Assembly: GCA_003246295.1 (NCBI GenBank)
Contig: QKAS01000051.1
Span: 42,758-106,757 of the forward strand
From: Clostridia bacterium
Lineage (GTDB): Bacteria; Bacillota; Clostridia; Lachnospirales; Lachnospiraceae
Reading direction: 5' to 3'
Length of the DNA stretch: 64,000 nucleotides
The position numbers were made by a program, and so were the translations under genes. Below, piece after piece: positions 36,580 to 44,575 of the stretch (position 1 is the first letter of the stretch; every line of letters begins with the position of its first letter). A model generated the notes under the pieces. The model was not told the DNA's origin, did no database searches, and saw only the letters and a list, made by a program, of their open reading frames with translations.

Positions 36580-36810
36580 TTAGATGATGTATGGATTTAA
36601 TACAGCTAATACTTCATCAATTGTTTCTTCTGCGTGGATATTTAAATCTATAGGTTTAGATAAATCCAGGCTGAAGATGCCCATGATGGATTTTGCGTCG
36701 ATCACATATCTTCCGGATACTAAATCAAAATCATAATCGAATTTTGTAACGTCGTTAACAAATGATTTAACTTTGTCAATGGAATTTAATGAAATCTGTA
36801 CTGTTTTCAT
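36580..36810 (-). CDS. HPr-family protein lacking the phosphorylatable histidine
   Basis: 76 residues with the HPr fold. The second half, YVIDAKSIMGIFSLDLSKPI, matches the regulatory-Ser region of HPr (KSIMGxxSL, Ser41), but the N-terminal GLHARPA loop with His15 is absent (the protein opens KTVQISLNSIDKVKSFVND). It therefore cannot carry phosphate in the PTS in the usual way and resembles Crh-type regulatory paralogues. AAGGAGGT sits 8 bases before the ATG, an excellent site. It is monocistronic on the minus strand between thiI and mtaB. Function unknown; control through Ser phosphorylation is possible. Confidence 0.85.
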   Translation of the reverse strand: MKTVQISLNSIDKVKSFVNDVTKFDYDFDLVSGRYVIDAKSIMGIFSLDLSKPIDLNIHAEETIDEVLAVLNPYII

Positions 36811-36911
36811 TTAGAATACCTCCTTGGTTTTTGCATACCTTCTGAATTAATACTAATGGTTTCGATGTTAAAAGTCAATGATAAAACAGTACAAAAAAAG
36901 AAAGGATAAAT

Positions 36912-38315
36912 ATGAAAAGTGTAGCATTACATAATCTTGGATGTAAAGTGAATGCTTATGAAATAGAGGTCATGCAACAATTGTTACTAGAAAAAGGATA
37001 CAAAATTGTACCATTTGACGAAAAAGCTGACATATATATTGTAAATACATGCACAGTAACGAATATTGCAGATAGAAAAAGCCGCCAGATGCTTCATAAA
37101 GCAAAAAAAATGAATCCGAATGCAATTGTTGTGGCGACTGGCTGTTATGTACAGGCGGATTCTGAAATTGCCGAAAAAGATGAAGCAATTGACCTCGCAA
37201 TTGGGAATAATAAAAAGGGAGAAGTTGTAAGAATTATTGAAGAATTTCTTTTGGAGCACAAAGCGATTGATGCAATGATTGACATCAACCAAACTGACAG
37301 GTATGAAGAGCTTGAACTGAAAGAAACAGCTGATCATACGCGTGCTTATATTAAGGTGCAGGACGGCTGTAATCAGTTTTGTTCCTACTGTATTATTCCA
37401 TACGCACGAGGTCGTGTCAGGAGCAGAAGACCTGAACAAGTAATAGAGGAAGTTAAGAGATTGGTAAAAAATGGGTACAAAGAAATTGTAATGACAGGAA
37501 TTCATCTTAGTTCCTATGGGATAGATTTTATCAATAAAGATTCACAAGATTATCTTGATCCGGGTGTAAAAGAAACAGATCCACAGGAAAAAGAATTAAA
37601 GGAAAAAGATATTGCGCAGAAAAGAGGATATTTACTACAATTGATTGGCAGACTAAATGATATTGAAGGCCTTGAAAGGATTCGTCTTGGTTCACTGGAA
37701 CCAAGGATTGTAACAGAAGAATTCGCACAGGAACTTTCGGGTCTGAAAAAGATCTGTCCGCATTTTCATCTTTCTCTTCAGAGTGGGAGCGACCGTGTAT
37801 TAAAACGCATGAATCGCAAATACAATACGAAGGAGTACGCGCATACAGTGGAGATACTCAGAAGGAACTTCGTTCATCCAGCAATCACAACTGATATTAT
37901 TGTAGGTTTTCCGGGAGAAACCAGAGAAGAGTTTGAAGAGACTAAAAAGTTTATTGCAGAAATCGGATTTTTTGAGATGCATATTTTCAAGTATTCCAAA
38001 AGAAAAGGAACAACGGCAGCTGTTATGAAAGATCAAGTCTCGGATCAGGAAAAAAATGAAAGAAGTGAACAACTCCTTGGTATGGAAAAAATTATGTCAG
38101 AAAGATACCGACAGTCAATGATAGGAAAAACGGTGATGACATTATTTGAAGAAAAGAAACAAATTGGGAATCGGATAATTTGGATTGGACATACGCCGGA
38201 ATATGTAAAAATCGGGGTAGAATCAGAGGAAGATCTTGAGAACAGAATTTTGCCATGCGTGGTAAATGGTCCTGTTCTGGATGGTATATGCCTTGCAAAA
38301 ATCGGCAATTTGTGA
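36912..38315 (+). CDS. mtaB: tRNA t6A37 methylthiotransferase MtaB
   Basis: 467-residue radical-SAM methylthiotransferase. The N-terminal UPF0004 domain has three cluster cysteines (LGCKVNAYE, NTCTVTN, TGCYVQ). The radical-SAM motif is CNQFCSYCIIPYARG, and a C-terminal TRAM domain follows. It converts t6A to ms2t6A at position 37 of tRNAs. Between the two domains there is a Lys/Glu-rich insert (about residues 205-235, DSQDYLDPG...EKELKEKD) longer than usual. AAAGGA precedes the ATG. Confidence 0.94.
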   Translation: MKSVALHNLGCKVNAYEIEVMQQLLLEKGYKIVPFDEKADIYIVNTCTVTNIADRKSRQMLHKAKKMNPNAIVVATGCYVQADSEIAEKDEAIDLAIGNNKKGEVVRIIEEFLLEHKAIDAMIDINQTDRYEELELKETADHTRAYIKVQDGCNQFCSYCIIPYARGRVRSRRPEQVIEEVKRLVKNGYKEIVMTGIHLSSYGIDFINKDSQDYLDPGVKETDPQEKELKEKDIAQKRGYLLQLIGRLNDIEGLERIRLGSLEPRIVTEEFAQELSGLKKICPHFHLSLQSGSDRVLKRMNRKYNTKEYAHTVEILRRNFVHPAITTDIIVGFPGETREEFEETKKFIAEIGFFEMHIFKYSKRKGTTAAVMKDQVSDQEKNERSEQLLGMEKIMSERYRQSMIGKTVMTLFEEKKQIGNRIIWIGHTPEYVKIGVESEEDLENRILPCVVNGPVLDGICLAKIGNL

Positions 38316-38398
38316 TGGGGCATTGAATTTTAACCTTAATTAGAGTAAGATAAGAATAAATTGACAATTGATATTAATTTTGAAAAGGGCGTGATAAT

Positions 38399-38662
38399 AT
38401 GAAAGATTTGGGAAATACACAGTACTTTAAAGTTGAGACGGAACCTGAAACAGGTGTGAAAGTAATCCTTTCATCTGTTTATGAGGCATTGACCGAAAAA
38501 GGCTATAATCCAGTGAACCAGATCGTTGGCTATATCATGTCTGGTGATCCAACATATATTACCAGCCATAAAAATGCGCGAAGTCTGATTATGAAGGTGG
38601 AACGTGATGAGTTGGTCGAAGAAATGCTGAAGGAGTATATCAAAAATAGTCATTGGAAATAG
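38399..38662 (+). CDS. ireB: IreB-family regulatory phosphoprotein (UPF0297)
   Basis: 87 residues, full length for the family, with the conserved opening of IreB/YrzL proteins (MKDLGNTQYFKVE; the Thr near residue 7 is the kinase target region) and the segment YNPVNQIVGYIMSGDPTYIT. In Enterococcus IreB is phosphorylated by the PASTA kinase IreK and controls cephalosporin resistance. AAAAGGG precedes the ATG. It begins the conserved ireB-ruvX-DUF1292 block. Confidence 0.93.
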   Translation: MKDLGNTQYFKVETEPETGVKVILSSVYEALTEKGYNPVNQIVGYIMSGDPTYITSHKNARSLIMKVERDELVEEMLKEYIKNSHWK

Positions 38663-38664
38663 TT

Positions 38665-38701
38665 TGATTATTTATAATGAAATAATCACCGGAGCCGGTG
38701 A
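38665..38701 (+). other. Two adjacent hairpins between ireB and ruvX
   Basis: A perfect 9-bp stem TGATTATTT/AAATAATCA (38665-38673, 38680-38688) abuts TCACCG/CGGTGA (38686-38691, 38696-38701). They share three bases, so only one can form fully. There is no T-run. Confidence 0.45.
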
Positions 38702-38719
38702 GTATATAAGGAGAACCCC

Positions 38720-39169
38720 ATGAAAATAATGGGATTAGATTTTGGCTCTAAAACAGTAGGAGTTGCTATTAGCGACGCTTTATTGATTACTGCACAGGGA
38801 GTTGAAATAATCAGAAGAAAAGAAGAGAACAAGCTTAGGCAGACGCTTGCAAGAATTGAAGAACTGATAGAACAAAATGATGTCAGAGAAATTGTGCTGG
38901 GATATCCTAAAAATATGAATGATACCCTGGGCGACAGAGTTATAAAAACAGAAGAATTTAAAGAAAAGCTAGAAAGACGTACCGGACTTCCGGTTGTACT
39001 GTGGGACGAAAGACTGACAACAGTTGCAGCAGATAAAGCTATGATAGAAGCCGGAATCAGAAGAGAAGACAGAAGTAGTCATGTTGACAAAGTAGCAGCA
39101 GTTCTGATTTTACAGGGATATCTTGACTGGAAATCCTTTCAGAATGCAAAAGGAGAACAGGAGTCGTAA
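38720..39169 (+). CDS. ruvX: Holliday-junction resolvase-like RuvX (YqgF)
   Basis: 149 residues with an RNase H fold: [15 protein letters not shown] (first catalytic Asp), [33 protein letters not shown] and the C-terminal [14 protein letters not shown]. The YqgF family is implicated in pre-16S rRNA processing and recombination. AAGGAG precedes the ATG by 6 bases. The stop is directly followed by the TTG of the next gene. Confidence 0.95.
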   Translation: MKIMGLDFGSKTVGVAISDALLITAQGVEIIRRKEENKLRQTLARIEELIEQNDVREIVLGYPKNMNDTLGDRVIKTEEFKEKLERRTGLPVVLWDERLTTVAADKAMIEAGIRREDRSSHVDKVAAVLILQGYLDWKSFQNAKGEQES

Positions 39170-39427
39170 TTGGAAAAAATAACATTTGTAACAGAAGACG
39201 GTGAATCCGTAGAATTTTATGTTGTAGAACAGACTCGGATTAGTGGAGTAAATTATCTGCTTGTAGCAGATCAGGAAGAAGGAGACGGCAATGCACTAAT
39301 CCTGAAAGATACCTCAGAAGATGAAGATACCGAAAGTGTATATACCATTGTATCTGATGATGAGGAGTTGAACGCAGTCGCAGATATTTTTACAAGTTTA
39401 CTGGATGAAATTGAACTGGAACAATAA
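39170..39427 (+). CDS. DUF1292 (YrzB-like) protein
   Basis: 85-residue acidic protein with the family opening EKITFVTEDGESVEFYVVEQ. The start is TTG at 39170, immediately after the ruvX stop, with GGAG 6 bases upstream inside the ruvX end; no internal ATG exists. The position after ireB and ruvX matches yrzB of Bacillus subtilis. No function is known. Confidence 0.88.
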   Translation: MEKITFVTEDGESVEFYVVEQTRISGVNYLLVADQEEGDGNALILKDTSEDEDTESVYTIVSDDEELNAVADIFTSLLDEIELEQ

Positions 39428-39446
39428 AGCGGCATGAGGAATTAAA

Positions 39447-39902
39447 ATGTCGATTACAACAGATAAATTTAAAACGATTTTAAAAGAAAACGGTGTAAAG
39501 GTCACAACGCAGAGAATACTCGTGCTTGAGGCCTTATCTTCCTGCCCTGACGGACATCTTACGGCAGAGGAGATTTATGATTTGGTAAGAGCAGCTTATC
39601 CAGAAATAGGGTTGGCTACTGTATATAGAACAATACAATTACTTTTAGAGCTACATTTGATTGATCGGATCAATCTGGATGATGGATTTGTACGCTATGA
39701 GATCGGTGAAATGAAGGAAAGCAGAACCAGGCATCACCATCACCATTTGATTTGCAGGCAGTGTGGAAAGGTAATTTCGTTCCAGGATGATTTATTAGAA
39801 GAGCTGGAGGAGAAAATACAAAGAACCATGCATTTTACAGTCTCTGATCACGAGGTAAAGCTTTATGGGTATTGTGAAGAATGTAGGAGGAAAATTGATT
39901 GA
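39447..39902 (+). CDS. Fur-family metal-dependent repressor
   Basis: 151 residues. The winged helix (GVKVTTQRILVLEAL, EIGLATVYRTIQLLLE) is followed by the metal/dimer domain. RTRHHHHHLICRQCGKVI holds the His run and first Cys pair, and CEECRRK the second pair of the structural zinc site. Whether it senses iron, zinc or peroxide (Fur, Zur, PerR) cannot be decided; the five-His run is close to the Fur/PerR metal site pattern. TGAGGA precedes the ATG. It overlaps the RNase J gene by 4 bases. Confidence 0.93.
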   Translation: MSITTDKFKTILKENGVKVTTQRILVLEALSSCPDGHLTAEEIYDLVRAAYPEIGLATVYRTIQLLLELHLIDRINLDDGFVRYEIGEMKESRTRHHHHHLICRQCGKVISFQDDLLEELEEKIQRTMHFTVSDHEVKLYGYCEECRRKID

Positions 39903-41575
39903 AACAAAAGAAAACTGAAAATGGGTCCAAACTAAAAGTCATTCCGATTGGAGGACTTGAGCAGATTGGCCTTAACATTACTGCCTTTGAATATGAAGAC
40001 AGTATTGTTGTAGTGGATTGTGGGTTGAGCTTCCCAGCAGATGATATGCTTGGTATCGACTTGGTAATTCCGGATGTCACTTATTTAAAAGATAATATTC
40101 ACAAAGTAAAAGGCTTTGTATTTACGCATGGGCATGAAGATCATATTGGTGCATTGCCCTATATCTTAAAAGAACTGAGTGTGCCTCTTTATGCGACCAG
40201 ACTGACAATGGGACTGATAGAAAATAAATTGAAAGAACACAATCTGCTTGGAAATACAAGAAGAAAAGTGGTTAAATTTGGTCAGATTATCACACTTGGA
40301 AACTTTAGAATTGAATTTATAAAAACAAATCATAGTATAGTAGATGCAGCAGCCCTTGCAATTTATTCGCCAGCAGGTACGGTAATCCATACAGGTGATT
40401 TTAAAGTGGATTATACCCCGGTATTTGGAGATGCCATTGATTTGCAAAGATTTGCTGAACTTGGTAAAAAGGGTGTACTCGCATTGATGTGTGATAGTAC
40501 AAATGCTGAGAGACCAGGATTTACACAGTCTGAAAAAACACTTGGAAGAATTTTTGACAATCTATTCACAGAAAATAAAAATACTAGAATAATCATTGCA
40601 ACGTTTGCCTCAAATGTTGACCGTGTGCAACAGATAATTAATTCGGCATATAAGTTTGGTAGAAAAGTAGTGGTAGAAGGCAGAAGTATGGTTAATATCA
40701 TTGAAACAGCCTCTAATCTGGGTTGTCTTCATGTGCCTGAAAACACCCTAATTGATATTGAACAGTTGAAAAATTATCCGAAGGATCAGACTGTTATCAT
40801 TACAACAGGCAGTCAGGGGGAGAGTATGGCCGCGCTTAGCCGTATGGCTGGCAGCACGCATAGAAAGGTCACAATTGGACCTGGCGATACCGTTATCTTT
40901 TCTTCTCACCCAATTCCAGGGAATGAAAAAGCAGTTACAAAAGTTATTAATGAGCTTTCAAGAAAAGGTGCAGATGTTATTTTTCAGGATGCACATGTGT
41001 CTGGACATGCCTGCCAGGAAGAGATTAAACTGATTTATACGTTAACACAGCCTAAGTATGCAATTCCTGTTCATGGAGAATACAAACATTTAAAAGCACA
41101 GGCTAAAATTGCAACTGACCTTGGCATTGATAAGGATAATGTATTTATATTAAGCTCGGGAGATGTGCTTGAACTTTGCGATGAAAGTGCCAATGTGACA
41201 GGCAAAGTACAAGTTGGCACAATTCTGGTTGATGGACTTGGTGTAGGTGATGTTGGAAATATAGTTCTTAGAGACAGGCAGCATCTTGCTGAAGACGGTA
41301 TTATGATTGTTGTTATGGGATTCGATCGTGCAAGCAATGAAATCGTATCAGGACCTGATATTGTATCCCGTGGTTTTGTGTATGTCAGAGAATCAGATGA
41401 ATTAATGGATGAAGCAAGACGGGTTGTGGATGATGCAATTGAAAAATGCATAAACAGACACGTAACAGACTGGGGTAAAATCAAGGCAACCACAAAGGAT
41501 GCGTTAAGTGAATATATTTGGAAAAAGACAAAAAGACGTCCTATGATTTTGCCGATTATTATGGACATATCATAA
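39899..41575 (+). CDS. rnj: Ribonuclease J
   Basis: 558-residue beta-CASP metallo-beta-lactamase nuclease. The metal site is THGHEDHIGALPY (His77, His79, Asp81, His82), followed by HTGDFKVDYTP, ALMCDSTNAE and the beta-CASP motifs TTGSQGESMAALSRM and PVHGEYKHL. It acts as a 5'-3' exonuclease and endonuclease in mRNA decay. The start is TTG at 39899, overlapping the Fur stop, with AGGAGG 8 bases upstream. No second RNase J gene is in the window, so J1 versus J2 is open. Confidence 0.95.
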   Translation: MKQKKTENGSKLKVIPIGGLEQIGLNITAFEYEDSIVVVDCGLSFPADDMLGIDLVIPDVTYLKDNIHKVKGFVFTHGHEDHIGALPYILKELSVPLYATRLTMGLIENKLKEHNLLGNTRRKVVKFGQIITLGNFRIEFIKTNHSIVDAAALAIYSPAGTVIHTGDFKVDYTPVFGDAIDLQRFAELGKKGVLALMCDSTNAERPGFTQSEKTLGRIFDNLFTENKNTRIIIATFASNVDRVQQIINSAYKFGRKVVVEGRSMVNIIETASNLGCLHVPENTLIDIEQLKNYPKDQTVIITTGSQGESMAALSRMAGSTHRKVTIGPGDTVIFSSHPIPGNEKAVTKVINELSRKGADVIFQDAHVSGHACQEEIKLIYTLTQPKYAIPVHGEYKHLKAQAKIATDLGIDKDNVFILSSGDVLELCDESANVTGKVQVGTILVDGLGVGDVGNIVLRDRQHLAEDGIMIVVMGFDRASNEIVSGPDIVSRGFVYVRESDELMDEARRVVDDAIEKCINRHVTDWGKIKATTKDALSEYIWKKTKRRPMILPIIMDIS

Positions 41576-41651
41576 TCAAGATGGTTTTTTCTTGATTTTA
41601 CAAGATTAGTTATTCTTGATTTTACAAGATTGATTTTATCTTGATTTAGTA
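41574..41651 (+). repeat. Tandem inverted-repeat units after rnj
   Basis: The 19-base unit TTCTTGATTTTACAAGATT occurs at 41589-41607 and 41613-41631, with a partial third copy (TCTTGATTTA) at 41639. Each unit contains CTTG-ATTTTA-CAAG. AATCAAGA (41574-41581) can also pair with TCTTGATT (41590-41597). The block fills the whole gap between rnj and ylbF. Confidence 0.75.
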
Positions 41652-41662
41652 AGAGGAGTATT

Positions 41663-41989
41663 ATGGCAGATATTAAAAGAGCTACAGAGGATTTTGCAAA
41701 TGTTATTAAAAACACGGATGTTTATAAACATTATTTTCAAATGAAAGAAAAAGTGAAAGCATATCCGGAACTAAAAGAAAAGATAGATGAATTCAGGTGG
41801 AAAAATTTTGAATTACAAACGAGTTGTGAGCAGGATGAATTATATTATAAAATGGAACTGTTCGAAAGAGAGTATGAAGAATTTCGAAAGAACCCAATGG
41901 TAAATGATTTTTTGGCAGCAGAGCTCAGCTTTTGCAGAATGATGCAGAACATATATAGCGATCTGGCAGACCGTATTGAGTTTGAGTAG
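41663..41989 (+). CDS. YlbF/YmcA-family protein
   Basis: 108-residue all-helical protein (RATEDFANVIKNTDVYKHYF, AYPELKEKIDEFRWKNFELQ). It matches the YlbF/YmcA (DUF964) family, which in Bacillus forms the Y-complex that directs RNase Y to certain mRNAs. Being next to RNase J fits a role in RNA turnover (inference). AAGAGGAG lies 6 bases before the ATG. Confidence 0.85.
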   Translation: MADIKRATEDFANVIKNTDVYKHYFQMKEKVKAYPELKEKIDEFRWKNFELQTSCEQDELYYKMELFEREYEEFRKNPMVNDFLAAELSFCRMMQNIYSDLADRIEFE

Positions 41990-42029
41990 AACCTTACAAA
42001 TCAAGAAAGATGGAATGGAGAAAAGCAGA

Positions 42030-42422
42030 ATGGATGGTGGCAGAATAACCGGCACAATTGCAGGGACATTGATCAAAACGGCAATTCTGATTGTAATGGT
42101 ATTTGGAATCTACAAAATGGCGATTGGAGCATACGAATTTGGATACAGAGTTTTTGCAGAACCTGCGATGTCAGAAGAGCCAGGGATAACAATCAGCGTC
42201 TCCATAACGGATGATATGGACACAATGGCGGTCGGAAAACTTCTTCAAAGTAAAGGATTGATCAGAGATGCACGACTTTTCTATGTTCAGGAGATTGTAT
42301 CTGAATACAAGGATAAAATTCAACCAGGCATTTTTGAACTAAAAACATCTATGACGGCAGAAGAAATCCTTGCAGTTCTTGGTGCGAGTGCAGAGAACGC
42401 GGCTGAGGAGACACAGGAATGA
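42030..42422 (+). CDS. Short MltG-like membrane protein without catalytic domain
   Basis: About 130 residues. A transmembrane helix (residues ~10-30) is followed by an extracytoplasmic LysM-like lobe resembling the N-terminal part of MltG (ISVSITDDMDTMAVGKLLQS, KGLIRDARLFYV, GIFELKTSMTAEEILAVL). The catalytic lobe of MltG (another ~200 residues) is missing. Its place between the ireB block and trmR matches yrrL/mltG of Bacillus, so it is probably a family-specific shortened homologue rather than a fragment. The start is uncertain: ATG 42030 has GGAG 9 bases upstream, ATG 42015 has a poorer site. Confidence 0.72.
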   Translation: MDGGRITGTIAGTLIKTAILIVMVFGIYKMAIGAYEFGYRVFAEPAMSEEPGITISVSITDDMDTMAVGKLLQSKGLIRDARLFYVQEIVSEYKDKIQPGIFELKTSMTAEEILAVLGASAENAAEETQE

Positions 42423-43090
42423 GTCACGACAGAATGTTGACGTTTATAGATTCTTTATATGCAGGAAACTCTCCGTTTTTAGAAGAGCTTGAAAAAAAAG
42501 CGCTAGAAGAAGGTGTTCCCATAATCAAAAAGCCGACGCAGGCACTTCTTCGCTTTTTTATGGAGAAAGATCAGCCTAAAAATATACTTGAAGTTGGTTG
42601 CGCAGTGGGGTTTTCAGCAATACTAATGTGTGAGTATGCTGGACGTGATTGCAGACTGACAACCATTGAAAAATTTGAAAAGAGAATTCCGCTTGCTATA
42701 GAAAACTTCAAAAAATCAGGAATGGAAAAACAAATTACTCTTTTAGAGGGTGATGCAACAGAAATACTGGCTGCTCTTGATGCATCCTATGATTTTATTT
42801 TTATGGATGCTGCCAAAGCACAATATATTAGATTTTTACCAGATGTGCTTAGATTATTAAAAGAAGGAGGCACATTATTATCGGATAATGTGCTGCAGGA
42901 AGGCGAAATTCTTGAATCAAGATATGCTGTAACAAGAAGAAATCGCACGATACATTCCAGGATGCGGGAGTATTTATACGAAATCACCCACAATGAGCTA
43001 TTAGAAACGGTGATTCTTCCGATAGGTGATGGTGTTACAGTCAGTGTAAAGAAAGGAAATAAGAATGATAAACAACAGGAAAAAGCCTGA
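42419..43090 (+). CDS. trmR: tRNA 5-hydroxyuridine methyltransferase (TrmR-like O-methyltransferase)
   Basis: 223-residue class I SAM O-methyltransferase. The SAM loop is ILEVGCAVGFSAILM, and the metal site is FIFMDAAKAQYIRFL with LLSDNVLQEG. In Bacillus, TrmR (YrrM) methylates ho5U34 to mo5U34 in tRNA, and its gene lies between mltG and the U32 genes exactly as here. The ATG overlaps the preceding stop by 4 bases (ATGA). The end overlaps the U32 gene by 26 bases. Confidence 0.88.
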   Translation: MSHDRMLTFIDSLYAGNSPFLEELEKKALEEGVPIIKKPTQALLRFFMEKDQPKNILEVGCAVGFSAILMCEYAGRDCRLTTIEKFEKRIPLAIENFKKSGMEKQITLLEGDATEILAALDASYDFIFMDAAKAQYIRFLPDVLRLLKEGGTLLSDNVLQEGEILESRYAVTRRNRTIHSRMREYLYEITHNELLETVILPIGDGVTVSVKKGNKNDKQQEKA

Positions 43091-44300
43091 ACTTTTGATT
43101 CCGGCAAGCAGCCTGGAAGTATTAAAAACTGCAGTTGCATTTGGTGCAGACGCGGTATATATCGGTGGTGAAGCTTTTGGGCTTCGCGCAAAAGCAAAAA
43201 ATTTCAGCAATGAAGATATGGCATTGGGAATACAATTTGCGCATTCTCATGGAGTTAAGGTTTATGTAACGGCCAATATATTAGCGCATAATGAAGATCT
43301 GTTGGGTGCGGAGGAATATTTCAGGGAGATAAAAGAAATGCATCCTGATGCATTGATTATTTCAGATCCAGGGATGTTTATGATCGCAAAGGAGATTTGT
43401 CCTGAAATAGAGATTCATATTAGTACGCAGGCCAACAATACCAATTATAAAACATACCAGTTCTGGGAAAAAATGGGTGCAACAAGAGTTGTATCAGCAA
43501 GAGAGTTATCGCTGGCTGAAATCAAGGAAATCAGGGAACATATATCGCCTGAAATGGAAATCGAAAGTTTTATTCATGGAGCAATGTGTATTTCTTATTC
43601 GGGAAGATGCCTTCTGAGCAACTATTTTACAGGAAGAGATGCAAATAAAGGAGAATGTACACATCCATGCCGATGGAAATATTCTATTGTAGAAGAAACT
43701 CGTCCTGGTGAATATATGCCTGTTTATGAAAATGAACGTGGAACCTATATTTTCAACTCAAAAGATCTCTGCATGATAGAATACATTCCAGAAGTACTCG
43801 AGGCTGGTATCAATAGCTTGAAGATAGAAGGCAGGATGAAAACGGCATTGTATGTAGCGACGGTTGCGAGGACATATCGTAAGGCAATTGATGATTATCT
43901 CATATCTGAAGAAGTATATCGTGCAAACATGGAGTGGTATAAAAGTGAAATTGCAAAATGTACATATCGTCAGTTTACAACAGGATTTTACTTTGGAAAG
44001 CCTGATGATACGACACAGATTTATGACAGCAATACTTATATTAATGAATATATTTATTTAGGAATGGTCAATGAAATTGACGAAAATGGAAGAATTATAA
44101 CAGAGCAGAGAAACAAATTCTCGGTGGGAGATGAAATTGAAATCATGAAACCCGATGGAAGAAATGTTCCCACAAAGGTACTCGAGATGCAGGATGAAGA
44201 AGGAGTTGGAATGGAAAGTGCGCCGCACCCGAAACAAAAACTAATTCTGCGATTGGATCAACCAGCATCTGAATTTGATATATTAAGAGTCAAAAAGTAA
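43065..44300 (+). CDS. U32 family protein, TrhP-like (tRNA hydroxylation)
   Basis: 411 residues of peptidase family U32: ELLIPASSLEVLKTAVAFGA, DAVYIGGEAFGLRAKAKNFS, the central MCISYSGRCLLSNYFTGRDA with NKGECTHPCRW (four-cysteine iron-sulfur site) and SLKIEGRMKTALYVA. Members YrrN/YrrO (TrhP1/P2) act in prephenate-dependent 5-hydroxyuridine formation at tRNA position 34. Translational overlap with trmR supports a two-step ho5U to mo5U pathway. Only one U32 gene is present, with the length of TrhP2. Confidence 0.88.
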   Translation: MINNRKKPELLIPASSLEVLKTAVAFGADAVYIGGEAFGLRAKAKNFSNEDMALGIQFAHSHGVKVYVTANILAHNEDLLGAEEYFREIKEMHPDALIISDPGMFMIAKEICPEIEIHISTQANNTNYKTYQFWEKMGATRVVSARELSLAEIKEIREHISPEMEIESFIHGAMCISYSGRCLLSNYFTGRDANKGECTHPCRWKYSIVEETRPGEYMPVYENERGTYIFNSKDLCMIEYIPEVLEAGINSLKIEGRMKTALYVATVARTYRKAIDDYLISEEVYRANMEWYKSEIAKCTYRQFTTGFYFGKPDDTTQIYDSNTYINEYIYLGMVNEIDENGRIITEQRNKFSVGDEIEIMKPDGRNVPTKVLEMQDEEGVGMESAPHPKQKLILRLDQPASEFDILRVKK

Positions 44301-44320
44301 ATATTTCATTGTGAAAATGT

Positions 44321-44350
44321 TTGACGATTTAGGTTGTCACAGTGTACAAT
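44321..44350 (+). promoter_or_regulatory. glnA promoter
   Basis: -35 TTGACG (44321-44326), 18-base spacer, -10 TACAAT (44345-44350), each 5/6. Start near 44357 gives a leader of ~220 bases. Confidence 0.65.
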
Positions 44351-44413
44351 ATGGTCGTTATGTAGAAAAATGAATTTTTTTGAAATGGGACTTGCTTTTT
44401 TTGATTGATTAAT

Positions 44414-44523
44414 GTATCTTAATAAAAAATGAAGTTAACCTTCAAAACTAAATACAAGATACGATGAACAATGGTGTTCCGAAAAAATAATAATTTTTTT
44501 ACGGGCACCTTTTTCTTTTTTTT
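44414..44523 (+). promoter_or_regulatory. Structured leader and attenuator-like hairpins upstream of glnA
   Basis: An outer stem GTATCTT/AAGATAC (44414-44420, 44456-44462) encloses TGAAG/CTTCA (44430-44434, 44440-44444). Then GAACA/TGTTC (44466-44470, 44475-44479) competes with GGTGTTCCG/CGGGCACC (44473-44481, 44502-44509), which is followed by a long T-run (44510-44523), i.e. a terminator. The two states are mutually exclusive, as in an attenuator. The ligand or protein that chooses between them is unknown; nitrogen status is the natural guess. Confidence 0.55.
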
Positions 44524-44575
44524 AAGACAATGCAATAAAGTTCAGGTATCTGAAAATGCGAAAGGGAGAATGAAA

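Noticed and set aside
36987..37505. A 172-codon minus-strand frame opposite mtaB
   Set aside because: Shadow frame rich in Cys/Phe/Tyr from antisense codons; no ribosome site.
39730..39745. Run of five histidines in the Fur-family protein, resembling an affinity tag
   Set aside because: It is the natural His-rich metal-binding stretch of Fur proteins and lies in the middle of the protein.
41071..41715. A 214-codon minus-strand frame opposite rnj
   Set aside because: It is antisense to a conserved gene, has a Ser/Thr-rich shadow composition and no ribosome site.
42015..42422. MltG-like gene considered as a pseudogene
   Set aside because: Clean start and stop, coupled stop/start with trmR and no remnant of the missing lobe; more like a genuine short homologue.
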